Positions 52,691-61,436 of a stretch of DNA of 64,000 bases are shown piece after piece. Numbering within the stretch: position 1 is the first letter of the stretch; the number at the start of each line of letters is the position of its first letter. The stretch spans positions 4,030,001-4,094,000 of the forward strand of contig NZ_CP109055.1 in assembly GCF_035975855.1 (NCBI RefSeq). The letters are read 5' to 3'. Source of the DNA: Streptomyces sp. NBC_01304 (GTDB taxonomy: Bacteria > Actinomycetota > Actinomycetes > Streptomycetales > Streptomycetaceae). The notes under the pieces are model-generated. The model was not told the origin of the DNA. It did not search any database and saw only the letters and a list, made by a program, of their open reading frames with translations. The position numbers were made by a program, and so were the translations under genes.

Positions 52691-53650
52691 ATGACCGCAC
52701 GCACCACCTGTCGCCCGACCGCCAAGAAGTCCCGCATAGCCGCGGTCGGCGCGATCGTGGTCGCCGGCGCGCTGATCCTCACGGGCTGTGGAGACCAGAC
52801 CAAGGACGAGGGCGGCGACGCGGGCAAGAAGAAGAGCGCCCCGCTGTTCGACAAGCTGCCCAAGGCGATCCAGGACAAGGGCAAGATCGTCGTCGGTTCG
52901 GACATCGCGTACGCGCCGGTGGAGTTCACCGACGACGACGGCAAGACGGTCGGCATCGACCCCGACATCGCCGCCGCGATGAGCAAGGAGCTCGGCGTCG
53001 AGTTCGAGTTCAAGAACGGCAAGTTCGCGGACCTCATCGGCGGCCTGGCCGGCAAGCGCTACGACATCGCGATGTCGGCGATGACGGACACCAAGGACCG
53101 CCAGAACGGCATCGACAGCGACACCGGCAAGAAGGTCGGCCAGGGCGTCGACTTCGTCGACTACTTCACGGCCGGCGTCTCCCTCTACACCAACAAGGGC
53201 AAGACCCAGGGCATCAAGACCTGGGACGACCTCTGCGGCAAGACCATCGCCGTCCAGCAGACCACCTTCTCCCTGGACCTCGCCAAGGACCAGGCCAAGA
53301 AGTGCAAGGCGGACGGCAAGGCCGAGCTGAAGATCGAGGACTTCCCGACCAACCCGGAGGCCGAGACCCGCATGCGCGGCGGCGGCGCCGACGTCGTGTC
53401 CGCCGACTTCCCGATCGCCGCGTACAGCGTGAAGCACGGCGGCGACGGCAAGTACTACGAGATCGTCGGCGACCAGGTCGAGGCGGGCCCCTACGGCATC
53501 GCGGTGGCCAAGGGCAACGACCAGCTGCGTGACGCGATCAAGCTCGCCATGGAGAAGGTCCTCAAGAGCAGCGAGTACGACAAGATCATCTCCAAGTGGG
53601 GCGTCGAGGACGGCGCCATCAAGGAGATCACCATCAACGGCGGCAAGTAA
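52691..53650 (+). CDS. Polar amino-acid ABC transporter substrate-binding lipoprotein, 319 aa
   Basis: A lipoprotein signal ends ILTGCGDQ (Cys33). The mature protein is a family-3 extracellular solute-binding protein: IQDKGKIVVGSDIAYAPVEFTDDDGKTVGIDPDIAAAMSKELG, then DIAMSAMTDTKDRQN and GKTIAVQQTTFSLDLAKDQ. The likely ligand is glutamate or another polar amino acid, but specificity cannot be set. The ATG at 52691 has GGAGG 7 nt upstream; the frame further back runs through the repeat array. First gene of a three-gene operon. Confidence 0.93.
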   Translation: MTARTTCRPTAKKSRIAAVGAIVVAGALILTGCGDQTKDEGGDAGKKKSAPLFDKLPKAIQDKGKIVVGSDIAYAPVEFTDDDGKTVGIDPDIAAAMSKELGVEFEFKNGKFADLIGGLAGKRYDIAMSAMTDTKDRQNGIDSDTGKKVGQGVDFVDYFTAGVSLYTNKGKTQGIKTWDDLCGKTIAVQQTTFSLDLAKDQAKKCKADGKAELKIEDFPTNPEAETRMRGGGADVVSADFPIAAYSVKHGGDGKYYEIVGDQVEAGPYGIAVAKGNDQLRDAIKLAMEKVLKSSEYDKIISKWGVEDGAIKEITINGGK

Positions 53651-53684
53651 CCGGCCCGTCACCCGCTGTTGAAAGGCAACACCC

Positions 53685-54635
53685 GTGACTGTTGACACCA
53701 ACAAGACGGACGGGCCCGACGACGCGACACCGCCCAAGGGAGGCGCACCGGAGGCCATCAAGGCCATCCCGGTCCGCCACCCCGGGCGGTACGTCTCCGC
53801 TCTCGTCGCGCTCGGCGTACTCGTCGCCATCGTCTACGCCTTCGCACAGGCGGAGAAGATCAACTGGGGTGCACTCCCCGACTACTTCTTCAACGACCGC
53901 ATCCTCGACGGCGTCGTGGAGACGCTGAAGCTGACGGTCCTGTCGATGCTGATCGGCGTCGTCGGCGGCATCGTCCTCGCCGTCATGCGACTGTCGAAGA
54001 ACCCGGTGACCAGCGGCATCGCCTGGTTCTACATCTGGTTCTTCCGCGGCACCCCGGTCCTGGTCCAGCTGTTCGTCTGGTTCAACCTGGGCCTGGTCTT
54101 CGAGTTCGTCAACCTCGGTCCGTTCTACAAGGACCAGTGGTCGGACTTCATGACCCCGCTGCTCACCGCGCTGCTCGGCCTCGGTCTGAACGAGGCCGCG
54201 TACATGGCGGAGATCTGCCGGGCCGGTCTGCTCTCGGTCGACGAGGGCCAGACCGAGGCGGCCCACGCACTGGGCATGAGCCACAGCAAGACGCTGCGCC
54301 GGATCGTGATCCCGCAGTCGATGCGGGTGATCGTCCCGCCGACCGGCAACGAAGTCATCAACATGCTCAAGACGACCTCGCTCGTCTCGGCAGTGCAGTA
54401 CCTCGATCTGTTCAGAGTCACCCAGCAGATCGGTGAACGCTCGGCCGCCACGGTGGAGATGTACTTCCTCGCCGCCGCCTGGTACCTGGTGATGACCTCG
54501 ATCTTCTCGATCGGCCAGTACTACCTGGAGCGTTACTACGCCAAGGGTTCGCTGCGTACGCTCCCGCCGACGCCCATGCAGCGTCTGAAGGCCGCCGTCA
54601 TCCCGTCGCGATCCCTGTCGGGAGGCATCCGATGA
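53685..54635 (+). CDS. Polar amino-acid ABC transporter permease, 316 aa
   Basis: This is an inner-membrane permease of the HisM/GlnP type. Membrane segments begin at about 38 ([18 protein letters not shown]) and continue through [46 protein letters not shown] and [25 protein letters not shown]. The cytoplasmic coupling EAA-like loop is [29 protein letters not shown]. The long N-terminal leader (to 35) is unusual for the family but common in Streptomyces. GTG at 53685; the stop overlaps the ATPase start (ATGA). Confidence 0.93.
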   Translation: MTVDTNKTDGPDDATPPKGGAPEAIKAIPVRHPGRYVSALVALGVLVAIVYAFAQAEKINWGALPDYFFNDRILDGVVETLKLTVLSMLIGVVGGIVLAVMRLSKNPVTSGIAWFYIWFFRGTPVLVQLFVWFNLGLVFEFVNLGPFYKDQWSDFMTPLLTALLGLGLNEAAYMAEICRAGLLSVDEGQTEAAHALGMSHSKTLRRIVIPQSMRVIVPPTGNEVINMLKTTSLVSAVQYLDLFRVTQQIGERSAATVEMYFLAAAWYLVMTSIFSIGQYYLERYYAKGSLRTLPPTPMQRLKAAVIPSRSLSGGIR

Positions 54636-55399
54636 CCACGACTCCCATGGTCAAGGCCGAGAACGTGCACAAGTCGTTCGGCCATGTCGAGGTCCTCAAG
54701 GGCATCGACCTCGAGGTCGCCCCGCGTGAGGTCTTCTGCCTGGTCGGCCCGTCCGGCTCCGGCAAGTCGACCTTCCTCCGGTGCATCAACCACCTGGAGC
54801 AGATCAACGCCGGCCGCCTCTCGGTCGACGGCGAGCTGGTCGGCTATCGCCAGAAGGGCGACAAGCTGTACGAGCTCAAGGACAGCGAAGTCGCCCTGAA
54901 GCGCCGGGACATCGGCATGGTCTTCCAGCGCTTCAACCTGTTCCCGCACATGACGGCGATCGAGAACGTCATGGAGGCGCCGATCCAGGTCAAGGGCGAG
55001 ACCAAGGCGGTGGCCCGCGAGCGCGCCGAGCGGCTGCTCGCCCGGGTGGGCCTCGCCGACAAGGCGAAGAACTACCCCTCGCAGCTCTCCGGCGGCCAGC
55101 AGCAGCGCGTCGCGATCGCCCGTGCGCTCGCGATGGAGCCGAAGCTGATGCTCTTCGACGAGCCGACGTCGGCGCTCGACCCGGAGCTGGTCGGTGACGT
55201 CCTCGACGTCATGCGCGGCCTGGCCGAGGACGGCATGACGATGATCGTCGTCACGCACGAGATGGGCTTCGCCCGCGAGGTCGGCGACTCGCTGGTCTTC
55301 ATGGACGACGGTGTGGTGGTCGAGTCCGGCAACCCCCGCGACGTCCTGACGAACCCGCAGCACGACCGAACGAAGGCGTTCCTGGCGAAGGTGCTCTAG
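54632..55399 (+). CDS. Polar amino-acid ABC transporter ATPase, 255 aa
   Basis: The nucleotide-binding subunit shows Walker [11 protein letters not shown], the Q-loop region MVFQRFNLF, the ABC signature LSGGQQQR, Walker [13 protein letters not shown] and the switch His in [12 protein letters not shown]. Residue pattern and size fit the GlnQ/HisP group. It completes the operon solute-binding protein, permease, ATPase. The final terminator is at 55421-55461. Confidence 0.95.
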   Translation: MTTTPMVKAENVHKSFGHVEVLKGIDLEVAPREVFCLVGPSGSGKSTFLRCINHLEQINAGRLSVDGELVGYRQKGDKLYELKDSEVALKRRDIGMVFQRFNLFPHMTAIENVMEAPIQVKGETKAVARERAERLLARVGLADKAKNYPSQLSGGQQQRVAIARALAMEPKLMLFDEPTSALDPELVGDVLDVMRGLAEDGMTMIVVTHEMGFAREVGDSLVFMDDGVVVESGNPRDVLTNPQHDRTKAFLAKVL

Positions 55400-55420
55400 C
55401 GCTTCGGGGCTCAGGTTCGA

Positions 55421-55461
55421 GAAGGGGCGGTACGGATCATCCGTACCGCCCCTTCTTCCTT
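55421..55461 (+). terminator. Terminator of amino-acid transporter operon
   Basis: A perfect 15-bp stem (GAAGGGGCGGTACGG / CCGTACCGCCCCTTC) with loop ATCAT, followed by TTCCTT. Confidence 0.85.
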
Positions 55462-55497
55462 GCCCGGAGCCCTACTTGAGTGCCCGTGTCCGGCGCT

Positions 55498-56283
55498 CTA
55501 CTTGAGCGCGAGCACCAGCGCGTCCGACGGTGAGGCCCACACCGTCCGGGCCTCACCGAAGCCCTTCTCGCGCAGCACGCGCGCGTGCCACTCGGCCGAG
55601 GGGGTGTCGCCGTCCGCGTGCTCCCCGTAGATCTCGAACCGCCTGGCGGTGGGCTCCGCGAGCACCGGGTCCTTCGCGGCGAGCTCCCACCACTGGGCCC
55701 AGTCCAGGACGCCCGCGGCCTTGTCCCGGTCCATCCGGGCGTGCCGCTGAGTCCGGTCCGCGGCGTTGAGGCGCGGGGTCGCCGGGTCGGGCATGTGGTC
55801 GGCGTTCATGAAGACGCCGCCGTCTCGGACCAGGCCCGCGAGCTGCCCGTACAAGGCGGACAGGTCCGGGCTGTGCAGCCAGTGCAGGGCGGTGGCGGTG
55901 AGCACGGCGTCGTAGGAGTCGTACGGGAGTTGCGCGGTCCACCGCGGATCCTTGAGGTCCGCCGTCACGAAGGTCACCCGGTCGTCACCCGCGAAGGTGC
56001 CCTCGGCGATCGTCAGCAGGGCCGGGTCGAGATCCACTCCGGTGCTGGTGGCGTTCGGGAACCTCTGCAGCAGCCGGTCCGTAATACTCCCCGTACCGCA
56101 CGCGAGGTCGAGTACCCGTGGCGCGGGGCCGACCACGGCCTCGACCATGTCCAGCATCACCCGGAACCGCTCCTCGCGGTCGGGCAGATACCACTGCTGC
56201 TGCCGGTCCCAACTGTCCTGCCAGGCACGCCAGTTGGTGGCGGCAACGGCCTCATGGGCGGCACGGTCCGTGGCCTCGGTCAT
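55498..56283 (-). CDS. SAM-dependent methyltransferase, 261 aa
   Basis: A class I methyltransferase with motif I PRVLDLACGTGSITDRLL, post-I ATSTGVDLDPALLTIA and motif II/III region YDAVLTATALHWLHSPD, which is also seen in UbiE/COQ5-like small-molecule methyltransferases. The last domain has ARRFEIYGEHADGDTP. The substrate is unknown. The ATG at 56283 is followed by MTEATDRAAHEAV. The gene is separate from the transporter (convergent, terminator between) and divergent from the CGNR regulator by 98 bp. Confidence 0.85.
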   Translation of the reverse strand: MTEATDRAAHEAVAATNWRAWQDSWDRQQQWYLPDREERFRVMLDMVEAVVGPAPRVLDLACGTGSITDRLLQRFPNATSTGVDLDPALLTIAEGTFAGDDRVTFVTADLKDPRWTAQLPYDSYDAVLTATALHWLHSPDLSALYGQLAGLVRDGGVFMNADHMPDPATPRLNAADRTQRHARMDRDKAAGVLDWAQWWELAAKDPVLAEPTARRFEIYGEHADGDTPSAEWHARVLREKGFGEARTVWASPSDALVLALK

Positions 56284-56381
56284 GGGGAACCCTCCCGACG
56301 TACGCTGATGTAATACCCTGAATCAAAATTCGACCATTACTACGCATCGACGACGATAGACCGCCCTCGTAAGGACTACAA

Positions 56382-57020
56382 GTGGAACTGGCCTATTACT
56401 CGGATTACGCGGTACGCCTGGTGAACAGCGAGGAGCCGGCCCGCAACAAGGACGTGCTGACCTCGGTCGAGGCGGTGCGCGACCTCTTCGGCGTCAACCA
56501 GCAGGCGGCGCGGCGCGCGAACGACTCCGATGTGACGCGCTTCCGCTCGGTGCGGGCGAGGCTGCGCGCGGTCTTCGAGGCGGCGGACGGCGGCGACCAG
56601 ACGCTCGCCGTGGACCTGCTCAACTCACTGCTCCTGGAGTTCCCGGTGAGCCCGCAGATCTCCGGGCACGACCACCGGGACGAGGACGGCAGCCCGCTGT
56701 GGCACATGCACCTGGCGGACCACCCCTCGAACGCGACCGCGGGGTACGCGGCGATCGCCTCGATGGGCCTGGCCTTCCACCTCACCGAGTACGGCGTCGA
56801 CCGCCTCGGTTTGTGCGAGGCGGCGCCGTGCCGCAACGCCTATCTCGACACCTCGACGAACCGCTCGCGCCGCTACTGCTCGGACCGCTGCGCGACCCGG
56901 GCCAACGTGGCCGCCTACCGCGCCCGCAAGCGCGAGGAGGCCGCCCGCACTCCCCTGCCCGAGAAGACCGGCCGCAGCGCGGAGAGCGCCCAGAGCACCA
57001 ACCGGAGCAACGACCGCTGA
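56382..57020 (+). CDS. CGNR zinc-finger/ABATE-domain regulator, 212 aa
   Basis: An N-terminal ABATE-like helical domain (LAYYSDYAVRLVNSEEPA, FRSVRARLRAVFEAADGGD) is followed by a beta region (PLWHMHLADHPSNA) and the CGNR-type zinc finger, LCEAAPCRNAYLDTSTNRSRRYCSDRCATRANVAAYRARKR, with the Cys pairs CX4C and CX3C. Such proteins are stress-linked transcription regulators. GTG at 56382 has AAGGA 7 nt upstream. The 3' end overlaps the convergent sodX gene by 106 bp, which is odd for such a dense region; both C-termini are basic. Confidence 0.9.
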   Translation: MELAYYSDYAVRLVNSEEPARNKDVLTSVEAVRDLFGVNQQAARRANDSDVTRFRSVRARLRAVFEAADGGDQTLAVDLLNSLLLEFPVSPQISGHDHRDEDGSPLWHMHLADHPSNATAGYAAIASMGLAFHLTEYGVDRLGLCEAAPCRNAYLDTSTNRSRRYCSDRCATRANVAAYRARKREEAARTPLPEKTGRSAESAQSTNRSNDR

Positions 57021-57361
57021 GCCTCGCCGCGCGGCCGGTACCTGGCGAGCACCTTCGCCAGGACGAGGTCCTCGGGGACGGTCCCGTAGTCCGTACTGTC
57101 CCCGCCCGCGTACGAGTTGTCGCCGAGCACCCACCAGCCGCCCTCGCGCCGCTCCACGGCGCGCTTGACGACCAGCAGGTCCTGCTGGAAGGGGTGGCGC
57201 AGGACCACGACGTCACCCGGGCGCACCCGGGCTCCGTACCGTACGAGCAGTTGGTCGCCGTGGCGCAGCGTGGGCACCATCGAGGGCCCGTACACCTCGG
57301 CCACTCCGAACGGCACTCTCGCCTCCCCCACGCGACCCGGCTCGCGCCCTTGCTCCCGCAT
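56915..57361 (-). CDS. sodX: Nickel superoxide dismutase maturation protease SodX, 148 aa
   Basis: This is a signal-peptidase-I-like serine protease that removes the sodN leader. The serine motif is YGPSMVPTLRHGDQLLV (catalytic Ser in GPSM), the lysine region DVVVLRHPFQQDLLVVKRAV, and the closing GDNSYAGGDSTDYGTVP with the conserved GDN. The active Lys is likely in VVKR. No transmembrane anchor is present apart from a hydrophobic C-terminal stretch LLRLVLWALSAL. The ATG at 57361 opens MREQGREPG. It diverges from sodN (175 bp), its substrate gene, and overlaps the CGNR gene end. Confidence 0.92.
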   Translation of the reverse strand: MREQGREPGRVGEARVPFGVAEVYGPSMVPTLRHGDQLLVRYGARVRPGDVVVLRHPFQQDLLVVKRAVERREGGWWVLGDNSYAGGDSTDYGTVPEDLVLAKVLARYRPRGEAQRSLLRLVLWALSALRPVFSGRGVRAASSRLRAR

Positions 57362-57536
57362 CAGACACCTCCCGGCCGTCCCGGACCGGTCACCGGAGCG
57401 GCCCGGTCCAATCATCCACTGGTCCCAGTCTGACCCTGGACTTTTGTCCTAAGCCCATGGGGGCACTCGCAAAAAGCGCTTCCCCACGGAGTAATCTCCC
57501 ACCTTGAGAAGACGATCACGAGGAAGGAAGGCTCAA

Positions 57537-57932
57537 ATGCTCTCCCGCCTGTTTGCCCCCAAGGTGACGGTCAGCGCCCACTGCGACCTGCCCTGCGGCG
57601 TTTACGACCCGGCCCAGGCCCGTATCGAGGCCGAGTCGGTCAAGGCCGTCCAGGAGAAGATGGCGGCGAACGACGACGCCCACTTCCAGGCCCGCGCCGT
57701 TGTCATCAAGGAGCAGCGCGCCGAGCTCGCGAAGCACCACGTTTCGGTGCTCTGGAGCGACTACTTCAAGCCCCCGCACTTCGAGAAGTACCCCCAGCTC
57801 CACCAGCTGGTCAACGACACCCTGAAGGCCCTCTCGGCCGCCAAGGCGTCGGTCGACCCGAAGACCGGCGAGAAGGCTCTCGAGCTGATCGCCGAGATCG
57901 ACCGGATCTTCTGGGAGACCAAGAAGGCCTGA
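57537..57932 (+). CDS. sodN: Nickel superoxide dismutase SodN, 131 aa
   Basis: The product removes superoxide with a nickel ion. A 14-residue leader (MLSRLFAPKVTVSA) ends before the mature His1 of HCDLPCGVYDPAQ, whose His, Cys2, Cys6 and Tyr9 make the nickel hook. The rest is the four-helix bundle (VKAVQEKMAANDDAHF, IKEQRAELAKHHV, VLWSDYFKPPHF). The length of 131 matches the known precursor. The ATG at 57537 has a purine-rich GAGGAAGGAAGG site upstream; a longer frame adds arginine-rich shadow. In S. coelicolor sodN mRNA is also repressed by a small RNA from the sodF 3' end when nickel is scarce; the matching site was not tested here. Confidence 0.98.
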   Translation: MLSRLFAPKVTVSAHCDLPCGVYDPAQARIEAESVKAVQEKMAANDDAHFQARAVVIKEQRAELAKHHVSVLWSDYFKPPHFEKYPQLHQLVNDTLKALSAAKASVDPKTGEKALELIAEIDRIFWETKKA

Positions 57933-57989
57933 CTTTCCAGGACCTTCGAGGTTCGAGGACGGGTCACCACCCGCCTCGATCTTCACCCA

Positions 57990-58029
57990 CCAGGCCCCCT
58001 GACCTGCTTTCGCAGGTCAGGGGGCCTGG
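57990..58029 (+). terminator. Terminator of sodN
   Basis: A perfect 18-bp stem (CCAGGCCCCCTGACCTGC / its complement) with loop TTTC, 57 bp after the sodN stop codon. Confidence 0.92.
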
Positions 58030-58042
58030 TGCTGTCCGGTGC

Positions 58043-58080
58043 TGTCCTGACCGGTGCCGCCTGCGGCACCGGTCAGGACA
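58043..58080. terminator. Terminator hairpin including the NmrA stop codon
   Basis: A perfect 18-bp stem (TGTCCTGACCGGTGCCGC / complement) with loop CT. The TGA of the minus-strand NmrA gene (58073-58075) is inside the right arm. Confidence 0.85.
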
Positions 58081-58903
58081 GTCGCCGGGACAGGAACTCC
58101 TCGAACGTCAGCAGGCCGGGGTGCCGCTCGCGCAGGGCGGGCAGATCGGCGCGGTAGCCCTCCTCCGCGAACCACGCGAACATGCGCTCCTCGATGGGCT
58201 GCGCCTCGAACCGCGTCGGCGTTCCGGTGACCCGCTCGTAGATCTCGGCGACCTCGGGGAAGGTGATCTCGTCGCCGGCGATCTCCACTTGCCGGCCGAT
58301 GAACTCGTCCGGTTCGTCGAAGGCGTCGGCGGCGAAGACGCCGATGTCCTCGGTGGCGATGAGCTGCATCGGCTTCTCCGCCTTGACCGGGAGCCGCATG
58401 ACCCGCTCCCCGTCGGCGTCGGCTGCGGCGTAGTGGAGCAGGTTGTTCATGAAGAACACCGGGCGCAGGACGGTCGCGGGCAACCCCGACTCCGCGATGT
58501 ACCGCTCGATCTCGGCCTTGGTCTCGAAGTGGTCGATGCCGGTGTTCCGCTCGGCGCCGCCCACCGAGCTGTAGACGAGGTGCGCGACCGCGGCCCCCTT
58601 GGCGGCGTCGGCGACCGCCTTGCCCTGGCGTATCTCGTTGGCCAGGGTCTCGGGCTCGTACGCCAGCGGCTGCACGCTGAACACGCCGTACGCGCCCCGC
58701 ATCGCCGTACGCAGCGAGTCGGCGTCGTCCAGATCGCCCCGCACCAGCACCGCCCCTCGCGCTTCGAGGGCGCGCGCCTCGGGCTTGTCCGGATCGCGTA
58801 CGAGGGCGTGTACCGCCCAGCCTCGGGAGAGCAGCTCGCGTGCGGTGGCGCCGCCCTGGTTTCCGGTGGCGCCGATGACGAGAACGATGCGGCTGTCGCT
58901 CAT
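58073..58903 (-). CDS. NmrA-like NAD(P)-binding protein, 276 aa
   Basis: The extended short-chain dehydrogenase fold is evident: VLVIGATGNQGGATARELLSRGWAVHALVRDPDKPEA, the segment LVRGDLDDADSLRTAM, and GVFSVQPLAYEPE. Typical NmrA/HSCARG proteins bind NADP(H) as redox sensors; no catalytic YxxxK is present, but IGRQVEIAGDEITF and VTGTPTRFEAQPI are the common C-terminal pattern. It is followed by a hairpin. It shares orientation with the RBBP9-like gene upstream (76-bp gap) and so is likely in the same operon controlled by the divergent TetR. Confidence 0.88.
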   Translation of the reverse strand: MSDSRIVLVIGATGNQGGATARELLSRGWAVHALVRDPDKPEARALEARGAVLVRGDLDDADSLRTAMRGAYGVFSVQPLAYEPETLANEIRQGKAVADAAKGAAVAHLVYSSVGGAERNTGIDHFETKAEIERYIAESGLPATVLRPVFFMNNLLHYAAADADGERVMRLPVKAEKPMQLIATEDIGVFAADAFDEPDEFIGRQVEIAGDEITFPEVAEIYERVTGTPTRFEAQPIEERMFAWFAEEGYRADLPALRERHPGLLTFEEFLSRRLS

Positions 58904-58979
58904 GGTGACTCCTCAGGATGTTGCCCGGTCTTGATTTCGATTTCCGGGCAACACCCTGGGATGTGAAGCGCAGTTGAGG

Positions 58980-59558
58980 TCAAGCAGGCAGGACGTCCCG
59001 CACCAGGCGGAGGGCTTCGGGCAGCTGCTGCTGGGTGCCGTCCGTGCTGGGGAAGTGCCCTCCCTCGGCCGGGACGGTGGCCGTGGCGCCCAGTTCGGTC
59101 ACGAACTTCATGATGTGCTCGCCGGTCGCCGCGCCCGTGACCGGGTCGTTCGCCGCGTGCAGAATCCGGAAGGACTTGGCGGCCCGGCGGATGCGGGCCC
59201 AGTCGACGTCCGGCTCGAAGAACGCGGCCAGCGCGTCGTAGCCGACGTCTCCCGCCATCGAGGCGACCAGGACGACTCCGGCGTACGGCCCCTCGGCCTC
59301 GACGTCGTGCTGCTGCAGCAGACGCAGTACGTTGACGCCGCCGAGGCTGTGCCCCACCAGTACGGTGTCGGCGGCCGGGCCCTGCGATGCCTGCGCGGTC
59401 AGGGCCTTGAGCCAGGCATCCGCCTGCGGAGCCTGAGGGTCCGGCAGCCGCGGAACGACGACCTCGTGGCCAAGAGCGCCCAACTCCGCGCCCAGATACG
59501 GGTACCAGTGGTCCGTGCTGCTCATGGCGAACCCGTGCGAAACGACGATCCTGCTCAT
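58980..59558 (-). CDS. RBBP9/YdeN-like alpha/beta hydrolase, 192 aa
   Basis: This is a small serine hydrolase. The start SRIVVSHGFAMSSTDHWYPYLG with the oxyanion HGF, the nucleophile elbow VLVGHSLGGVNVLRLL (Ser in GHSLGG), the acid in HAANDPVTGA and the His in EGGHFPS give a complete Ser-Asp-His triad. Size and layout match RBBP9/YdeN hydrolases. The ATG at 59558 has GGGGGAG 5 nt upstream. Divergent from the TetR gene whose operator (59619-59644) is in the shared gap, so it is a likely target. Confidence 0.9.
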   Translation of the reverse strand: MSRIVVSHGFAMSSTDHWYPYLGAELGALGHEVVVPRLPDPQAPQADAWLKALTAQASQGPAADTVLVGHSLGGVNVLRLLQQHDVEAEGPYAGVVLVASMAGDVGYDALAAFFEPDVDWARIRRAAKSFRILHAANDPVTGAATGEHIMKFVTELGATATVPAEGGHFPSTDGTQQQLPEALRLVRDVLPA

Positions 59559-59618
59559 GGTCTCCCCCACCTTTTAGGACTCATCGACCGAATGCGAACG
59601 CATGCATCAGATCCATTA

Positions 59619-59644
59619 ATCGAAACGCTGCGTCGCGTTTCGAT
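59619..59644. promoter_or_regulatory. Candidate TetR operator, perfect 10-6-10 inverted repeat
   Basis: ATCGAAACGC-N6-GCGTTTCGAT is an exact inverted repeat in the 116-bp gap between the hydrolase start (59558) and the TetR start (59675). Confidence 0.8.
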
Positions 59645-59674
59645 AGGAACGTATCACACTGCTACGGTGACGAG

Positions 59675-60349
59675 GTGTCCGCAGAGAAGCCCCCCACCGG
59701 CCCCTCCCCCGCAACCTCCTCAACCCCTGCAGCCCCTACAACCCGCTCAGCCGCCTCGGCCGCCTCCGCACCCCCGCGTACCGGGGGCCGCGTGCGGAGT
59801 CAGGGCGCGCATGACGACGTACTGGCCGCCGCCGCCGCGCTGTTGGAAGAGGTCGGCTACCAGGGCGTCACCATCGAGGGCGTGGCCAAGCGCGCGAACG
59901 TCGCGAAGAGCACCATCTACCGCTGGTGGAAGTCCAAGCCCACCCTCGTCATGGACGCCTACCAGCAGACCGTCGACCAGCGCATGCCCACTCCGGACAC
60001 CGGCAGCGTCGCCGACGATCTGACGGCGTTCGTCACCGAGCTCTACCGGGTCTCCGAACACCCCTTGCGGATCAAGGCACTTCGCGGCCTCATGGCGGAG
60101 GCGCAGCTGGACCCCGCCTTCGAGGAACCCTTCCGCCAGTGGGTGCAGACCCGCCGCGCCGTCGTCAGGCAGCTGCTCGACAAGGGCGTCGAGCGGGGCG
60201 AGCTCTCCGCCGATACCGACCTGGGCCTCGCCGTCGACCAGGTCTTCGGGACTTTCTGGTACCGCCTGCTCGTCGGCCACGCCCCCCTGGACGCGGCACA
60301 GGCCCCCGCGCACGTGGCTCGCGTCATCAAGGGCATGCGGAGCCCGTGA
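59675..60349 (+). CDS. TetR-family regulator, 224 aa
   Basis: A Ser/Ala/Pro-rich leader (about 1-42) precedes the HTH: HDDVLAAAAALLEEVGYQGVTIEGVAKRANVAKSTIYRWWKSKPTLVMDAYQQ. The C-terminal domain is that of the TetR_C group with LRIKALRGLMAEAQLDPAFEEPFRQWVQTRR. GTG at 59675. It lies divergent from an alpha/beta hydrolase and NmrA pair, and a perfect 26-bp palindromic site sits between, so the prediction is local repression of both sides. The inducer is unknown. Confidence 0.93.
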   Translation: MSAEKPPTGPSPATSSTPAAPTTRSAASAASAPPRTGGRVRSQGAHDDVLAAAAALLEEVGYQGVTIEGVAKRANVAKSTIYRWWKSKPTLVMDAYQQTVDQRMPTPDTGSVADDLTAFVTELYRVSEHPLRIKALRGLMAEAQLDPAFEEPFRQWVQTRRAVVRQLLDKGVERGELSADTDLGLAVDQVFGTFWYRLLVGHAPLDAAQAPAHVARVIKGMRSP

Positions 60350-60488
60350 GACCCGGCCGTGATCCGGGCTCCGACTCCCCGGCGGAACAAGGTCGTTGCG
60401 CTCACCGCGTCTGGAGCTGCGCCCACCCTCGGGCCTGAGCCCGGACGCGCCGGACGGCCCGCCGCCCGGACGCGTTACATTTCGCGCT

Positions 60489-61331
60489 ATGTCGATACCG
60501 GGCCAAGAGCCGAATCCGTACCAGCACAGCCCCAACCCTTACCAGCAGCCCCAGCCCCAGGGCCCGGTACCGCCGAACCCCTACGGCCAGCCGACCATGC
60601 CGACCGGGCAGCCGGTGGCGCCCGGTCAGCCCCACTTCGGGCCGCCGCCGCCCGTCGGCCCCGGCCCGGCCGCGAAGAAGCCGGTGCCGGGCTGGCTCTG
60701 GGCCGTCGGCGGCGCGGTGCTCGCCTCCGCGATCTGGGCCGGGACGCTCTTCGCGACCGGCGGCTTGGGCGGGGACGAGGCCGAGGCGGACTTCGCGGGC
60801 TACAAGTTCGACAAGGAACTGTGCAGCGTCGCCGAGCTGAAGGCGTTCCGCGAGCGGTACGAGCAGAACGACAGCGGGGACCCCGACAACGACTACGGCT
60901 CCCGCCAGTCGGGGCTCGACCAGAGCTCGTGCAGCCGGAGCTTCAAGGACAAGGAAGCGAGCGACACCGACTACTCGAGCGCCTACATCTACACCGACGC
61001 GGTGTGGCACAAGGTCACCGATCCGCAGGGTGAGTTCGCCTCGGTGCACAAGGCCCGCGAGGACCAGACCTCCGACGACTACGAGTACAAGACGAAGTCC
61101 GTCGACGGCTTCGGTGACGAGGCGTACCTCATCACCGAGAAGCGCGGCACGAGCAAGGACACCCTCGGCGGCATGACGCTCGCGGTCCGCGACGGCTGGT
61201 TCACCTTCACGATGCAGTGGAGCTGGTACGGCGGTTCCGACGAGGACACCAAGCCCCCGTCCGAGGCCGAGGTCACCAAGATGCTCGAGACCGACACCCG
61301 GGCGGCCCTGGAAGCGCTGAAGAAGGGCTGA
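60489..61331 (+). CDS. Single-pass membrane protein with Pro-rich N-terminus, 280 aa
   Basis: The N-terminal 65 residues are proline/glutamine-rich (NPYQHSPNPYQQPQPQGP, then GQPTMPTGQPVAPGQ), then one TM helix at about 69-90 (VPGWLWAVGGAVLASAIWAGTLF), and a soluble C-terminal domain of 180 residues outside the membrane, rich in Asp/Glu/Ser with two Cys (LCSVAELK and SSCSRSF) that could bond. No family is recognised. The ATG at 60489 has no ribosome-binding site, so the mRNA could be leaderless or use an internal site; a TTACAT occurs close upstream. It stands alone after the TetR gene. Confidence 0.75.
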   Translation: MSIPGQEPNPYQHSPNPYQQPQPQGPVPPNPYGQPTMPTGQPVAPGQPHFGPPPPVGPGPAAKKPVPGWLWAVGGAVLASAIWAGTLFATGGLGGDEAEADFAGYKFDKELCSVAELKAFRERYEQNDSGDPDNDYGSRQSGLDQSSCSRSFKDKEASDTDYSSAYIYTDAVWHKVTDPQGEFASVHKAREDQTSDDYEYKTKSVDGFGDEAYLITEKRGTSKDTLGGMTLAVRDGWFTFTMQWSWYGGSDEDTKPPSEAEVTKMLETDTRAALEALKKG

Positions 61332-61403
61332 GCCGGGCCGCCGCCCCCTGGCGCTTGAGCCGAGCCGCCCCCCTGGCGCTTGAGCCGGGCCGCCCTGTCT
61401 CTT
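61330..61403. repeat. Imperfect tandem repeat, three units of about 25 bp
   Basis: Units GAGCCGGGCCGCC... start at 61330 (27 bp), 61357 (25 bp) and 61382 (22 bp, degenerate). They follow the preceding gene's stop and lie before the convergent hydrolase stop. Confidence 0.6.
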
Positions 61404-61436
61404 GCTGCCCTGCCCTCTGCCGTCAGTCGCCTGCCG

